NCBI GenBank assembly: GCA_021397835.1
Contig: JAJFZO010000566.1
Span: 7,684,001 to 7,748,000 of the forward strand
Direction of reading: 5' to 3'
Length of the DNA: 64,000 bases
From: Moringa oleifera
Lineage: Eukaryota > Streptophyta > Magnoliopsida > Brassicales > Moringaceae
In this document: one piece after another, positions 1 to 13,150 of the stretch
How the letters are laid out: every line of letters begins with the position of its first letter
How positions within the stretch are numbered: the first letter of the stretch is position 1
The notes under the pieces: model-generated
Database searches by the model: none
What the model was told of the DNA's origin: nothing
Seen by the model: the letters and a program-made list of their open reading frames with translations, nothing else
Position numbers and translations under genes: made by a program

Positions 1-3000
1 TACTTGGACCTAAGATTTAATTTGTTTAGTTCAAAATTGAACTCAATATGTAATTGTTAATATGATGGCAGTGTGCCCAATATATTATTAAGCCTAATAA
101 TTTATTGGACTAAGTTGTTAATTGGAGCCTAAATTTAATAGATTTAATAAAAAAAATATGGTTAATATATCATTGAGCTTAATAAATAATTAATCTTAAT
201 ATATTATTATCTTAAATAAAATATTAAAGTTAAGACGTAATTGAGCTAATAACTAATTAGACTTGCAAATAATAATGCCTTAATAATTAATCTTTAATAA
301 TTAAGTAGGTTTAAAACTTAATTTGGCCTAAGAATTAGTTGAGCCAAATATCTCATTTGACCTAATAAATGGTTTGACTTCATATATAATTGGGTCTAAA
401 ATATAGTTGAGCATAATAATTCATTGAATCTAAGATATTATTTGGCGTGTAATTAGACTTAACAATTAAAGAAGTAACAATTAATTAGACCTAACAATTA
501 ATCAATGAGCCTCATACAGAGTTAGAGGTTAGAGGCTTAAGGTTTAGGGATTAAAGTTAGTTAAGAGGTCAGTGTGTGGTTTAAATTAATTATGCCTATC
601 ATTCATGAAAATAAGAAATTATTAGGCCTATGAACAAAGTGGACCTAACATATAAGGGCCTAATATATACTTGGAGTCTCATGATTATTAGACCTAAAAT
701 TTAAATGGGCACACCAATTAACTAATACTTATAATTGAAAGTGCAAAAATATAAGTGTACCTAAGAATTCGTTAGATTATCAAGCCTAATATATAATCGA
801 TCATAATATATAATGAGCCTAAGAAAGAACTAGCCTTACCAAAAAATTTACTTTAAAATATAATTGGACTTAGCGTACATGATACACCTAAAAAAGAATT
901 TAACTTAATATATAATTGGGCCTAACAAATAATATAGTTTAATATATAATTAATCCTAAAAGTGAAATAGTTCAAATAAAAATTATATTTAAAATATTAT
1001 TGGGTCCAATAATTAATTGACCTTAAGATAATTGTGTCTTATAACCAATTGGGCTTAGTATGCATGGTCCGAATAAATTTGCGAAAGATCGAATTCAGCC
1101 AAGATATAGTTAGTCTTAAAATGATATAGTTAGACTTCATCAATCAAACTTAATAATTCATTAGGCCTAACATATAATTGAGATTAATATTTAAATAAGC
1201 CTAAGAACGAAATAAGCTCTACAATTAAGTAGGTGTAAAATGCAATTAAGTCTAAAAATTAATTTGACCTAATAATTACTTTGAATGAATACTTGATTGA
1301 GGTTAATTTTAATCGTACCTAAAAATTAATTATAGTGAATAAAAAATTAAGTTTAATATATAAAAAATATGATTGGATCTAATAATTTATTGAATGTAAA
1401 ATATAAATGGACTAATAGTTAATTGGACCTAGTATGCATGGGCCCAACAAATAATTGAACCTAGGAACAAATTAGGTAGAAGATATAATTGGATCCAAAT
1501 TTTAATTATATTTAAAATATAATTGAGCCATATAAATAATTGAGTACAATAGATATTTTAATATAATCATAAATTATAGTGTCTAAGACATAACTAAGTC
1601 TATTTAATATGAAATGGAGAAATAAATCAATCTTGGAAAATAATTTAGCATACTGTCCATTAATTAGACCTAAGAATTAATTGAATCATAAAAGTTATTG
1701 GGCTTGATATGTAATTGAGCCTAACAATCAATTGGACCAAACAATTTACAGTAAAAAATAATTAATTGATCTAAAGCTTTAATTGAGGCTAATAAGAAAT
1801 TGGGCTTAAGATATAAGTGGGCCCAAGAATCAACGGGCCTAACAAATAATTGAGCATAATGTGTAATTGAGCATAACATCTAATTGGAACAAATAATTTA
1901 TTGTGCCTAGTAGTTCATTTGATTAAATAATTAATTAAGCTTGTGATAAAAATATTGACTTTAATGAAAAATTTGGTTTAATATATAATTAAGCTCAATA
2001 AACAATTAGGCTCAACACATAATTGGGTAGAATAAAATATTAGACCTATCAAATAATTAGACCTAATGATTAATTATGTTTAATAATTTGTTGGACTTAA
2101 AATTTAATGTTGTCTAATAATTAATTGAACTTAATAAAATTGCTTAATATATAATTGAGCTTAATAGATGATTACGCCTAAATTTATTTTAGCCAACTAA
2201 TTAGTGACATAACAATTAATTAGGTAAAATAGTTAATTGCACCTCATAATTAATCAAATACAAAATTTAATTATGACTAAGAATTAATTATGTATAAGAT
2301 TTAATTGAACTTAATAAAAAATTAGATTTTATATATAATTACACCTAATAGATTTGATAATTAAATATTAGAATAAACTGAGACTAATAAATAATTGGGG
2401 CTAAGATATAATTAGGGTTAAAATTGGGTTGAACCCTAACAAAACATTTGACTAATATATAGCCTTAGAAATAATTTGGCTTGATCTATTAGTTTTAAGA
2501 ACCAAATGAAACTAACTAATAAATTGGTATAAAAATTAATTGGTCTAAGATTTCATTAGATCTAATATACGATTAGATGTCGTGCATGAACTAAATAATA
2601 ACTAGACCTAGAAATGATTGAGCCTAAGATATAATCATATCCAAATTATAATTACATTTAAGATATAATTGAGCATAATAATTAATTTGACCAAATATCT
2701 AATTGTGCCTGATTTCAATAATTGGATCTAATATTTACTTAGATGGAATATGTAATTGAGATTAACTACTGATTGGACCTAATAACTCATTGAACTTGAC
2801 AATTAGTTAGGTTTAACAAAAATTAAGACTTAATATATAATTTGACCTAATAAATAACTAGGCCTAGATTTAATCAAATATAATAATTAATTCGACCAAT
2901 GATTTAATAGTTCATGAAAAATAATTTGACTTAAGATTTAATTGGACATAAAATTGATTAGACCATAAAAATTAGACATATAATATAATTAGATCTCATA

Positions 3001-3604
3001 TATTATTGGGCCTATAATAAAATAGGCCAAATATAACTAGATTATAGATACAATTGATGCTAATAATTAATTAGACCTATAGTCTAATAATGTAATCAAC
3101 CTATCATGCATGAACTTAAAAAATAATTAGGCTTAAGAATGAGTTTAGCCTTAAGCATATTAATTAGGCTTAAGAATTAGTTGGATAAAAAAAATAATTG
3201 AGGCTAATATGTAACTAAGGTTAACAACTAAGTAGACCTATCAATTCATTCAGCCTAGATATTCATTGGGTCCATTAATTAATTATGTTGTTATTAAAAA
3301 TTTTAACTTAATATATAATTGGTCCACTTAAATAAATTGAACCTAATCTAAAAACTGGCTAACAATTAATTAGGTCTAGGATTGTGATTAGGTCTAATAA
3401 AAAATTAAACTAATAAATAATTGATTTTAACATATAACAAGGTCTAAGAACTGAACTGACCTACTAAATTACTAAAAGAGTAAGATTTATTTAAGTCTAA
3501 CACTTAGTTGGCCTAATATTTAATTGCATCTAAAATTTAATTGTACCAAAGTTGGGCCTAAGATTTATTTAAGCCTAATAAGAAGTAGACTAAATATATT
3601 ATTG
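1..3604 (+). repeat. Higher-order repeat copy A
   Basis: This stretch aligns by eye along its whole length with 26,612-30,242 in the same orientation. Shared landmarks are the opening ACTTGGACCTAAGATTTAAT, a telomere-like leader near 505-570 ending in AAGAGGTCA, and a closing GTAGACTAAATATATTA. Because these shared features are not periodic, this is a true duplicated block and not just the same 17-bp monomer. The copy is cut by the window start, so its left limit is unknown. Its middle part (about 1,330-2,440) also resembles the 1.08-kb segment of copy C that copy B lacks. Confidence 0.8.
505..575 (+). repeat. Short telomere-like leader in copy A
   Basis: The sequence changes here from 17-bp units to degenerate G-strand telomere-like words such as GGTTAGAGG and GGTTTAGGG, ending in a conserved AAGAGGTCAGTG. 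The same leader occurs in shorter or longer form at the same relative place in copies B, C and D. It is too degenerate and short to be a functional telomere. Confidence 0.6.
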
Positions 3605-5164
3605 ATCCTAATAAATAATAATGCTTAATATATAATTGGATCTAAGAAATAACTGAGCATCACATATAATTTGGCCAAAAATATAATTAAGTCTAATAAT
3701 TAATTATATTTAAGATATAACTGGGTCATAATTAATTGAACTTGGAAACAAACTGGACTAATTGGATTGAAATTCAATTGGACTTAAAATATAGTTTAAG
3801 TGTATAAATAATTGGATCTAATAAATAATTGATCATAATAATGAATAATATGACCCAAGATATAATTAGATTTATTATACATGAAACTAAGAAATAATTC
3901 ACCTATGAGCAAATTTAGCTAGACGTATATTAATTGGACCTAATAATAATTGTACTACAAATAATTGGCTCTATGATGTAATTTAGCCTAATAGTTACTT
4001 AGACCAAATAATTCATGTTGTCAAACAATGAATTAAGCCTAAGATTTAATTGTAACTAAGAATTGATTGGGCTTAAGATTTAATTGAATCTAATAAAAAA
4101 ATTAAACTTGATGGATAATTGGGTCTATCAACTAATTAGACCTAATAATTAATTGGATCAAATAATTAATTAAGCCTAAGATTTAATTGGGTTTACTAAA
4201 AAAATAAGCTTAATATATAATCAAGCTTAATAAATAATTAGGCTTAGTATATAATTGGACTTGATAAAATAATGAACCTAACAATTTAATCAGGCCTACC
4301 ATATAGTACTACATAAAAATTAGTTAGGCCTAATATCTAATATGGCGTAACGAAAATTTAATTTCATATATAATTAGACTAATAAATATATGTGTCTAAA
4401 ATATAATTTACCTTGAGATATAATTGAGCCCAACAATTAAAGATTTAAATAATTTATTAGGCCTAACTATTAATTGCATCTAATAATTAATTAGACTAAA
4501 TAATTGACCTTAACTTATAAGTAGATTTAAAAATGAAATGTGACTAATTAATATTTGGACCTAAAATATAATTGTGTCCAACATTTAGTTGCACTTAAAA
4601 TACAAGTGTATAGGGTGCATGGACTAGAGATATTGTGTTGAGAAATGGATTTAAGGTAACATGTCTTAATATATTAGGTTTAATAAAAAATTAAACTTAA
4701 TATATAATTGAGCTTAATAAATAATTTGTCTTAATATATGATTGTATCAAATAAAATATTATATTTAAGACATAAATTAAGCCACATAATTAATTGGACT
4801 TAGCAAATAATTGTGGCCTAACAATTAATATTTAATAATAAAGTGGGTGGTCTAAAACTTAATTATGCCTAAGAATTAGTTGAGCCTAATATCTAATTAG
4901 GCCTAATAATAAGTTTGACTTCATATATAATTGGGCTTAAAATATATTTGAGCCCAATAATTAATTGAGTTTAGGATATAATTTGATTTGAGACGTAATT
5001 GAACCTAATAATTAAGGAACTAACAATTAATTAGTTTTAAAAATTAATTTATGACCCTTATAATTAATTAGCCTTAATATTGATTATGAATAAGAATTAA
5101 TTGGATGCAAAATTTAATTGGGACTAAGATATATAATTCATCGTAGCATGCATAAACCCACTAA
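3605..5164. repeat. 17-bp array, spacer between copies A and B
   Basis: This is a continuous 17-bp type array in the forward sense (GGGCCTAA on the plus strand). Part of it (about 4,310-4,500) shares longer order with about 13,230-13,430 and more weakly with about 19,790-19,980, so fragments of other higher-order copies are present. No genes or inserts are seen. Confidence 0.6.
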
Positions 5165-6215
5165 ATAATTGGCTTTAGTAATTATATATTAAGCCAATTT
5201 GTTTTATGAAGCCCACTTGAATTCAATGTCTAATTAATTTTTTAATGCGATGAATTGTTTGGTCCAATTAAGTGTTAGGCTCAATCACATATTAGCCCTA
5301 ATAATTTTTATAACCTAATTAGTTCTTATGCCAAATTTATATAAGTTAAGGTCAATTTTTTTTTAATTGAATTACTTTTAAGTTTCATGTATAATAGACC
5401 TAAATATAACTTAAGTGATACTATTTACTATTACATCCAGTTCTTTATAAGAGCAAAATATATCTTAAGTTCAATTATAATTTGGGTTTATTATATCTTA
5501 GGTCGAATTAAAACTTGAACCCATTTATATTTTGAACTCAATTATTTATTAGAGTACTTCATTATTATACTCAATCATAGATTAAGCCTAAATATATACC
5601 AAGTTCAATTAAGTTCTATTTAATTCTTGATCACAATTAAATCTTAACACAATTAACTTAGACTCAATTAATTACTAGGCCCCATTATTTTTTAGATCTA
5701 ATTAATTATTAAAAATAATCAATCCTAAAGTGTAAAATTTTGTTAGACTCAATTATATATTAGCTCAAATATTCATTAATTTCAATTTTTTTTATTAAAC
5801 CTAAATAAATACTAAGCCCAATTCATTGTTCGACCCAACAAACTTAATGAATCTTTAGGCCAAATGAATTATTAGGCTTAATTATTTAGAAGATTTTATT
5901 TCATTTCTTAGGGTCAATTATATATTAAGCAAAATAAATGTAAGGCTTAATCACTATTGAAATGAACTGTTCGATTAATTAATTACTAGGCTCAATTCTA
6001 TATTAGGTTTAATTTATACTTAAGCCAAATTAATACACGTTAGGTACATTTTGGTTTTTAGCTAAATTATTTCTTAGACCTAACTATATATCAAGCTCAA
6101 TATAACTTTGGACCCAATTATATTTAAAACAATTACCTTTAATCTATTTTGTTTTTAACCCAATAATAGATTAAGCTCAATTTTTTTATTAGGTTAAATC
6201 AAAACTTAGGCTTTA
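5165..6215 (-). repeat. Inverted segment of the 17-bp array
   Basis: From about 5,165 the plus strand shows the reverse complement of the unit (TTAGGCTCAATTA, TTAGACCCAATT and similar) where the preceding sequence shows AATTGGGCCTAA. The reversed polarity continues to about 6,215, where C-strand telomere-like sequence begins. Together with the following blocks this makes an imperfect inverted repeat centred near 7,055: reversed array, C-strand telomere-like, G-strand telomere-like, forward array. The limits are accurate to some tens of bases. Confidence 0.75.
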
Positions 6216-6219
6216 GGAC

Positions 6220-7055
6220 AATAAAGGGATATAGGTGAACACCACCTAAAAGATATAGAGATATTTTTCACCATTTCTCAATCCTAAAATGTAAACTATT
6301 AGCCAAAACTCCCCGAACCCCTAAACCTTAACTCTTAATCCTGCCCTAAGCCCTAAACTTTGATCTATAAAACCTAAAAAATAACTAACAAATCATAAAC
6401 TCTAAACTCTAGCCACTGAACCTTAATTCCTCCTTAATCCTTAAACTTTCAAACCAAAAATCTTAAACCCTGACCCTAAATCCTAAACCTTAGCTCTTTA
6501 AACACTAAATCATAAACACTAACTCTTAAATCCTAAGCCTAACCCCTAAACCCTCTAGCTTAAAACTTAAAACCTAAGCTTAACCCACAACCCCTAAATT
6601 CGAGCCTTTAAATTATAACCTTAGCCTTAACTCCTCCACCCTCAATGCAAAACACTAAAACCTAACATTAAACTATAATATGTAAAATTTAAATTCTGAG
6701 CACTAGCCACTAAATCTTTAACTCTAAACCCTAAACCTTAAATTCAAAACCTAAAATATTAAACCCTAAATCCTAAACTCTAACATCTAAATTTTAAACA
6801 CTAAGTTGGAAATCATAAACCTTAAATTCTAATCCTTAAGCTCAATCACTTAAACACTATATCTTAATGTTAACCCTAAACCCTAACCCACAACCCCAAA
6901 ATGTTAACCCCTAACCCTTAACCCATAAACCATAAATCATAAATGTTAGCCCCTAACCTAACCCCTAAACCTGTTTAATCCCCACTCATAAACCTTAACC
7001 CTTAACCTCTAAATCGAACCACTAAACTTAAAACCCTAAATCCTATATTATAATG
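6220..7055 (-). repeat. Telomere-like block, CCCTAAA strand
   Basis: About 0.8 kb is made of degenerate CCCTAAA-type words (CCCTAAACC, ACCCTAAATCCTAAAC) with many variants, the C-rich strand of the plant telomere repeat. Perfect tandem heptamers are rare, so this is an old interstitial telomere-like sequence and not a telomere. Its right part (from about 6,775) aligns with 20,405-20,780, marking the left side of higher-order copy B. Confidence 0.8.
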
Positions 7056-10000
7056 AGTTTAAAGATTAGCATTTAAGTTTTAGGGTTTAGAGTTTAGTGG
7101 TTAGGGGTTAAAGCTTAATGTTTTTGATTTAGGATTCAAGGGTTAGGGTGTAGGAGTTAGGTTTTGGAGTTTAAGATTTAGAGTTTAGGGTTTATTGATT
7201 AGGGTTTGGGTTTATGGTTAAGGCTGGGGTTTAGGATTTAGTAGTTTTGCTTTGGGGTTCAAGTTTTAGTTTTAGGATTTAAGGTTTATAGCTAAATGTT
7301 TACGATCTAGGGGTCCAGGTTTTCAACGTTTATGGGTTAGAGTTTAGGGTTTAGAGGTATAGTGTAAATTATCTTTGATGTTTAAGTTTTTGATTTTAAG
7401 GTTTGGGTATAAAATTTTAAGGTTTAATGTTTAGGGGTTATAGTTTAAGGTTAAGAGGTTAGGGTAAATTGCCTTTGAGATTTAAGTTTTTGATTTTAGG
7501 ATTTAGGGGTTAAGATTAAAAGGTCAATGTTCAAGGGTTAGGGGTTTAAGGCATAGAGAGTAAAGTTAAGAGGTTACTGCATAGGGATTACAGGTTGAAG
7601 GTTTACGATTTGGCATTATGTTTACGAGTCATAATTTGAATTAGTTATGCATATCAAGCATGAAATAAGAAATTATGGGGCCTACGAATGGAATGGACCT
7701 AACACATAATTGGGGATAAAATATACTTGGAGCCTCATAATTATTGGACCTAAAATTTTGTTGGGCATACCAATTAACTAATACCAATAATTAAATGTGC
7801 TAAAGATATAAATGTACCTAAGAATTGATGAGATTATCAGGCCTAATATATATATCGATCTTAATATATAATAAGCCCAAGAAAAGAATAGCTTTAACGA
7901 ATAATTTACACTAAAATATAATTAAGCTTAAGATGTAATTGAACTCAATAATTATTTGAATATAAGATATAATTGGACTTAGCGTGCGTAATCCAATTAA
8001 ATTTCAATTGGGCCTAGCAAATAATATAGTTGATCCTAAGAGTGAAATAGGTCAAATAAATAATTACATCTAAAATATAATTAGGTCCAATAATTAATTA
8101 ACCTTGAGATATAATCGCATTTATTAACAAATTAGGCTTAGCATGCATGAGCCCAATAAAAAATTAGATCAAAAATGATAATTGAGCTTAATATATAATT
8201 TTGCCTTATAAATAATTGGACTTCATTTGTCAAGCCTAATAATTAATTGGGCCTAAATATATAATTAACCCTAAGAATGAAATAGGCTTTATAATTAAGT
8301 ATGTGTAAGATGTATTTGAGCTTAAAAATTAATTTAACCTAATTATTAATTTAAAAAAAGACTTAATTGATCCTTATAAATAATTAGGCCTAATATGTAA
8401 TTAATATTATTGGATTAATCCCTAACAAAAAATTAGACTTAATACATAATTAGGTCTAACAAATAATTTTGCTTGATTTCTAATTGGCCCTACGAGCCAA
8501 AATGAGACTAATTAATAAATTGGAATAAAATTTAATTAGATTTAATTTACGATTAGATGTAGCGTGCATGAACTAAATACATTATTGGATATAAAAGTGA
8601 TTGAGCCTATGATATAATTGTATCAACATTATAGTTGAGCTAAAGATATAATTAAACATAATAATTAATGGGGCCAAATAACTAATTGTGCCTAATTTTA
8701 TGAATTGGGCATAAAATTAATCAGATCTAACATTCAATTAGATTGAATATGTAATTAAGATTAACTATTAATTGGACTTGGAAACTCATTCGACTTGATA
8801 ATTAATTTGGTTTATAATTTGATTAGGTCTAATAAAAATTAAGACTTAATATATAATTTGACAAATAAATATACGTTTAATTGAATCTAATAATTAGTTA
8901 GACCAACAATTAATTTGGTCTAAGATTTAGTAGTGTATAAAAAATAGTTGGACCTAAGATTTAATTGGGCCTTATAAAATTTTGGCTTGATTTATAATTT
9001 GGTCTCAGGAATAATTGGGTAAAAGATATAATTAGACCTATTACTTAATTTAACCATGTTGAATTGGCTAACGTGCATAAGTTTAAAAGTTAATTCGACG
9101 TGTAATGAAGCCTAATAAATATTATGATTGAAGATGTTATTAGCTTAAAATTAATTAGGTCATAAAAATTGAACATATGATATAACTAGATCTCATATAT
9201 AATTCAACCTATAATGTAATAGGGCAAGTGTAATTAGATTTGAGATATAATTGAGGCTAATAATTAATTGGACCTAACATCTATAAGGTCTAATAATGTA
9301 TTTGACATATCGTGCATGAACCTAAGAAATAATTAAACCTAAGAATGAGTTCGGGTTTACACAAATTGGGCTAAGAATTAGTTGAATAGAAAAAATAATT
9401 GAGCCTAATATGTAATCAAGTCTAGAAAGTAAGTGGACCTATCAATTCATTAAGCCTAGATATTTATTGGGTCCAAGAATTAATTAAGCTCGTAATAAAA
9501 ATTTTGCCTTAGTGTATAATCAATCCACTTAAATAAATTGTACTTAATGTAAAAATTAGCTAACAATTAATTAGGCTTAGGATTTTGGTTGAGTCTAATA
9601 AAAAATTAGACTATCAAATAATTAATCTTAATACATAACAAGGTTTAGGAATTGAATTGACCTAATAAATTACAAGGGTAAAATTTATTTGAGTCTAACA
9701 CATAATTGGATCTAATAATTAATTGGACCTATAATTTAATTGTGCCAAAGTGCAAGTTTAAGATTTGTTAAAGCCTAATAAAAATTTCATTGACCTTAAT
9801 ACATAATTATGCTTAATATATAATTGGATCTAAGAACTAACGAAGCATCATACATGATTGAGCTTAAAATATAATTAAATCTGATCATTAATTAGATTTA
9901 AGATATAATTAAGCCCATAATTAATTGGACCTAAAACTAAAATAGACTAAAATATAATTGGACCCAAGATATACTTAAGGCAAATAAATAATTGGGCCCA

Positions 10001-10078
10001 AGATATAATTCAGTTTATTATGTATGAAACTAAAAAATAATTCAGCCTGTGAGAAAATTTAGCCAATGGTATATTAAT
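6775..10078 (+). repeat. Higher-order repeat copy B
   Basis: The telomere-like leader plus the following 17-bp array match copy C (about 20,405-24,877) in order and orientation. Landmarks include GCATGAAATAAGAAATTA after the leader, ACATAATTGGGGATAAAATA, and near the end TTTAGCCAATGGTATATTAAT. Compared with C it lacks about 1.08 kb at about 8,405, where C has 22,155-23,235. It also matches copy A downstream of A's leader, so A, B, C and D are one family with two subtypes (A/D and B/C). Confidence 0.75.
7056..7595 (+). repeat. Telomere-like block, TTTAGGG strand
   Basis: The strand bias flips here to TTTAGGG-type words (TTTTAGGGTTTAGAG, GGGTTTAGGATTTAG). It aligns closely with 20,790-21,345, including the shared landmark TTAGCATTTAAGTTTTAGGG and the closing AAGAGGTTACTGCATAGGG. 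With the preceding C-strand block it forms a head-to-head telomere-like palindrome. The forward 17-bp array resumes at about 7,600. Confidence 0.8.
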
Positions 10079-10429
10079 TAGACATAAGAATTAACTGTAT
10101 TGCAAATAATTGGGTTTATGATGTAGTTTAGCCTAATAGTTAATTGAACCAAATAATTCTTTTTCTCAAACAATGAATTATGCTTAAGATTTAATTGTAA
10201 CTAAAAATTGATTGGCGTAAAATTTAATTGAGTCTAATTAAAAATTAAACCTCATGCAAAATTGGATCTAATAACTAATTAGATCTAACAATTCATTAAG
10301 CCAAAATTAATTAAGCCTAAGATTTAATTGAGTTTAATAAAAAAATGAGCTTGAGATATAATCGAGCTTAATAAATAATTAAGCTTAATATATAATTTAA
10401 TTGAGTTATATTTTGCATTCAATTATGCT

Positions 10430-10525
10430 AAAACCCCTACACCCTAACACCAAACACCAAAAATGCTAACAATTAAAACCTTAAATCAAAAAGCTTGATC
10501 CTTAAACCCAAACTTGATATCATAT
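10430..10525 (-). repeat. Short CCCTAAA-like patch before copy E
   Basis: The 17-bp pattern is interrupted by a short C-strand telomere-like patch with words such as ACCCCTACACCCTAACACC and CCTTAAACCC. It lies just before partial copy E, the same relation that the larger telomere-like blocks have to copies B and C. About 50 further bases of non-periodic sequence follow to about 10,580. Confidence 0.5.
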
Positions 10526-10574
10526 TTTGAAGGAACGGTATTAGGAATGAATGATGTAATTTTGCTGAAAATTT

Positions 10575-13150
10575 TCTTTGATCTTAATATATAATAAGCC
10601 TAAGGAAAAAATAGCCTTAGCAAATAATTTACCTGTAAAATATAATTAGGCCTAAAATATGGATGGACCCAACAATTATTTGAGCCTGCGATATCATAGA
10701 TGATCCAACTAGAAATGAATTTAGCACAATATTTAATTGGACTTAACAAATAATATCGTTTTAATATATAATTGAACCTAAGAATGAAATAGATCAAATA
10801 AATAATTAGACTTAAAATGTAGTTGGGAATAACAATTAATTGCCCTTGAGACATAATTACCCTTGAGAACTATTTGAGCATGCATGAGCCCAATGATTAG
10901 GCCAAAGAATAAATGCAGCTTTGAATAATTATACTTAATATATAAATTATGCCTTATAAATAATTAAACTTAATTTATCAAGCTTAACAATTAATAGAGC
11001 TTAATAACTAATTGAGCTTAATATATTATTGGACCTAGGAATGAAGTGGGTTGTATAACGCATTAGGCATAAGATGTAATTGAGCATAAAATTAATTTGT
11101 CCTAATGGTTAATTGGGATGAATATTTAAATGAGTCTAAGATATGATTAATTACTGTTTAAGAATTAATTGGGTACAATACAATATTAATTTTAATATAT
11201 AATTTATCCTAATAAATAATTAAGCTTAGTATATAATTGAGAATGAGAACTAAATGTGCTTAATATATAATTAAGTCTAAAATGTAATTAGATCGGTGGA
11301 GATTGCTTTTGTTTCCCTTTTCCCTTTAGATTCTTCTTCTTTGTGACTCTTTCTTTTGAAGAGGCTTCGAAGAGGTATCTTCCCATTTTTACTTCAAGCA
11401 CTAGTGCCCAAGGCCCTCGTAGAAGTGTCAAAAGTGTCGGCATTGATCACATTGAACTTGGCTTCAAATTCCAAAATTGGATCAATAATTAAATATATGA
11501 AACTAAGCAATAAATCAATCCAAAAACAAATCTAGCCTATCATGTATTAATGGGCACTAAGAATTAATTGCACCAAGAAAATAATTGGGCTTGATATGTA
11601 ATTGAGCTTAACAATTAATTAGATCAAATAATTTATTAAATAAAATAATTAATTAAACCAAAAATATAATTAAAAGTTAATAAGAAAATTTTGCTTAAGA
11701 TGTAAATGGACATGAGAATGAATGTGCCTAATAAACAATTGAGCATAATGCGTAATTGAGCAGAACAATTAATTGGAACAAACAATTCATTAAGCTTAAT
11801 AGTTAATTAACCTAGCAAATAATAAAGCCTAAAAATTAATTGAGTCTAAAATTTGATTCTGACTAAGAATTAGTTAGGCATAGTTAATTCGGTTTAATAA
11901 ATAAATACACTTAATATATAATTAGGCTCAATAAATAATTAAGCTTAAAATATATTTTAGCCCACTAATTTAATTGGATCTAACAATTAGTTAGGTCGAA
12001 TAATTAATTACATCTCATATCTAACTGGATACAAATTTAATTTTGCTTAAGAATTAATGGGGAATGAGATTTAATTGAGCTTAAAAAAATTAAATTTAAT
12101 ATATAATTAAACCTAACAGATTTATAATTGGATGTAAAAAACCAAATGAGACTAACAAATAATTAGAACTAAAATACAATTGGGGTTAACATTGAATTGA
12201 CCCTAAACAAAAAATTTGGTTTAATATATAATTCGACTTGAAAAATAATTTTGCTTTCTATATAATTGGTCTAATAACCAAATGAGACTAATAAATAAAT
12301 TGACATAAAAGTTAATATGTCTAAGACTTAATTACACCTAATATAAAATTAGGCATAGTGTGCATGAACTAAATACATAATTGGGCTTAAAAATGTCTTG
12401 AGCCTAAGATATATGATTGGACCCAAATTATAATTGAATTTAAGATATAATTAAACATAATAATTAATTGGATCTAATAACTAATTGAGCCTAATATTTA
12501 TTTATTGAGCATAAACTTAATTGGATCTAATATTAATTAGGTTTGAATTTAATTAGATTAATAATGAGTTACTAAGCACAATTAATTGTTAATTTCAATT
12601 AAATTTTACCAAATTAAATATTAATTATATCTAGCAACTCATTGGACCTAATAATTAATTAGGTCTATGATTTGATTAGGTATAATAAAATTAAGACTTA
12701 ATATATAATTTCATCTAATAAATAATTAACCTTACGATTTAATTGAATCCAACAATTAATTGGACTCAACAATTAATTCAATCTAAGAGTTAATAGTTGG
12801 GCCTATTATTTTATTAGGTCTTATAAAAATTTGGACTTAATGCATAATTTGGTCTAAAATAGTAAGACGAAGATATAATTGCATTTATTACTTAATTTGA
12901 CACAATTAATTTAGCTAACGTGCATGAGTTCAAAAAATAATTTGACATGTAATTGGGCTTGGTAAATAGTAGTATGGCATAAGATATAATTAGACATGAA
13001 ATTAATTATACTAAAAAAGTTAGACATATGACATAATTAGATCTCATATATAATCGAACTTGAGATATAATTGAGTTTAATAATTAATTTGACCTAACAT
13101 CTATAAGGTCTAATAATTTATTCAATCCATCGTGCATGAACTTGAAAAAT
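10575..13150 (+). repeat. Partial higher-order copy E
   Basis: From about 10,580 the order of units follows copies A and B again, for example AATATATAATAAGCCTAAGG with AATAGCCTTAGCAAATAATT, matching about 810 in A and about 7,870 in B. Later, at 12,885-13,140, it tracks copy B at about 9,030-9,320 (CTAACGTGCATGAGTT, TCATATATAATCGAACTT). An insert lies at 11,295-11,483. The alignment is looser than A/D or B/C, so limits are approximate. Confidence 0.5.
11295..11483 (-). pseudogene. Inserted exon-like fragment, unidentified
   Basis: About 190 bases of mixed composition interrupt the AT array. On the minus strand one frame (from about 11,477 down) reads nearly through with a single stop and gives a charged, serine- and lysine-rich peptide with pieces such as FNVINADTFDTSTRALGTSA before the stop and IPLRSLFKRKSHKEEE after it. 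This looks like coding sequence from another gene rather than satellite. I do not recognise the family. The flanks are AGATC on the left and GGATC on the right, which could be a 4-base GATC target duplication or just array units. Confidence 0.45.

Noticed and set aside
6220..7595. True chromosome end or functional telomere
   Set aside because: Heptamers are degenerate, the strand bias flips and satellite continues on both sides.
10600..10854. 84-codon minus-strand open frame in the satellite
   Set aside because: Its tyrosine-, leucine- and isoleucine-rich product is just the translation of the TAATTGGGCCTAA unit; the equivalent frame in copies A-D is interrupted.
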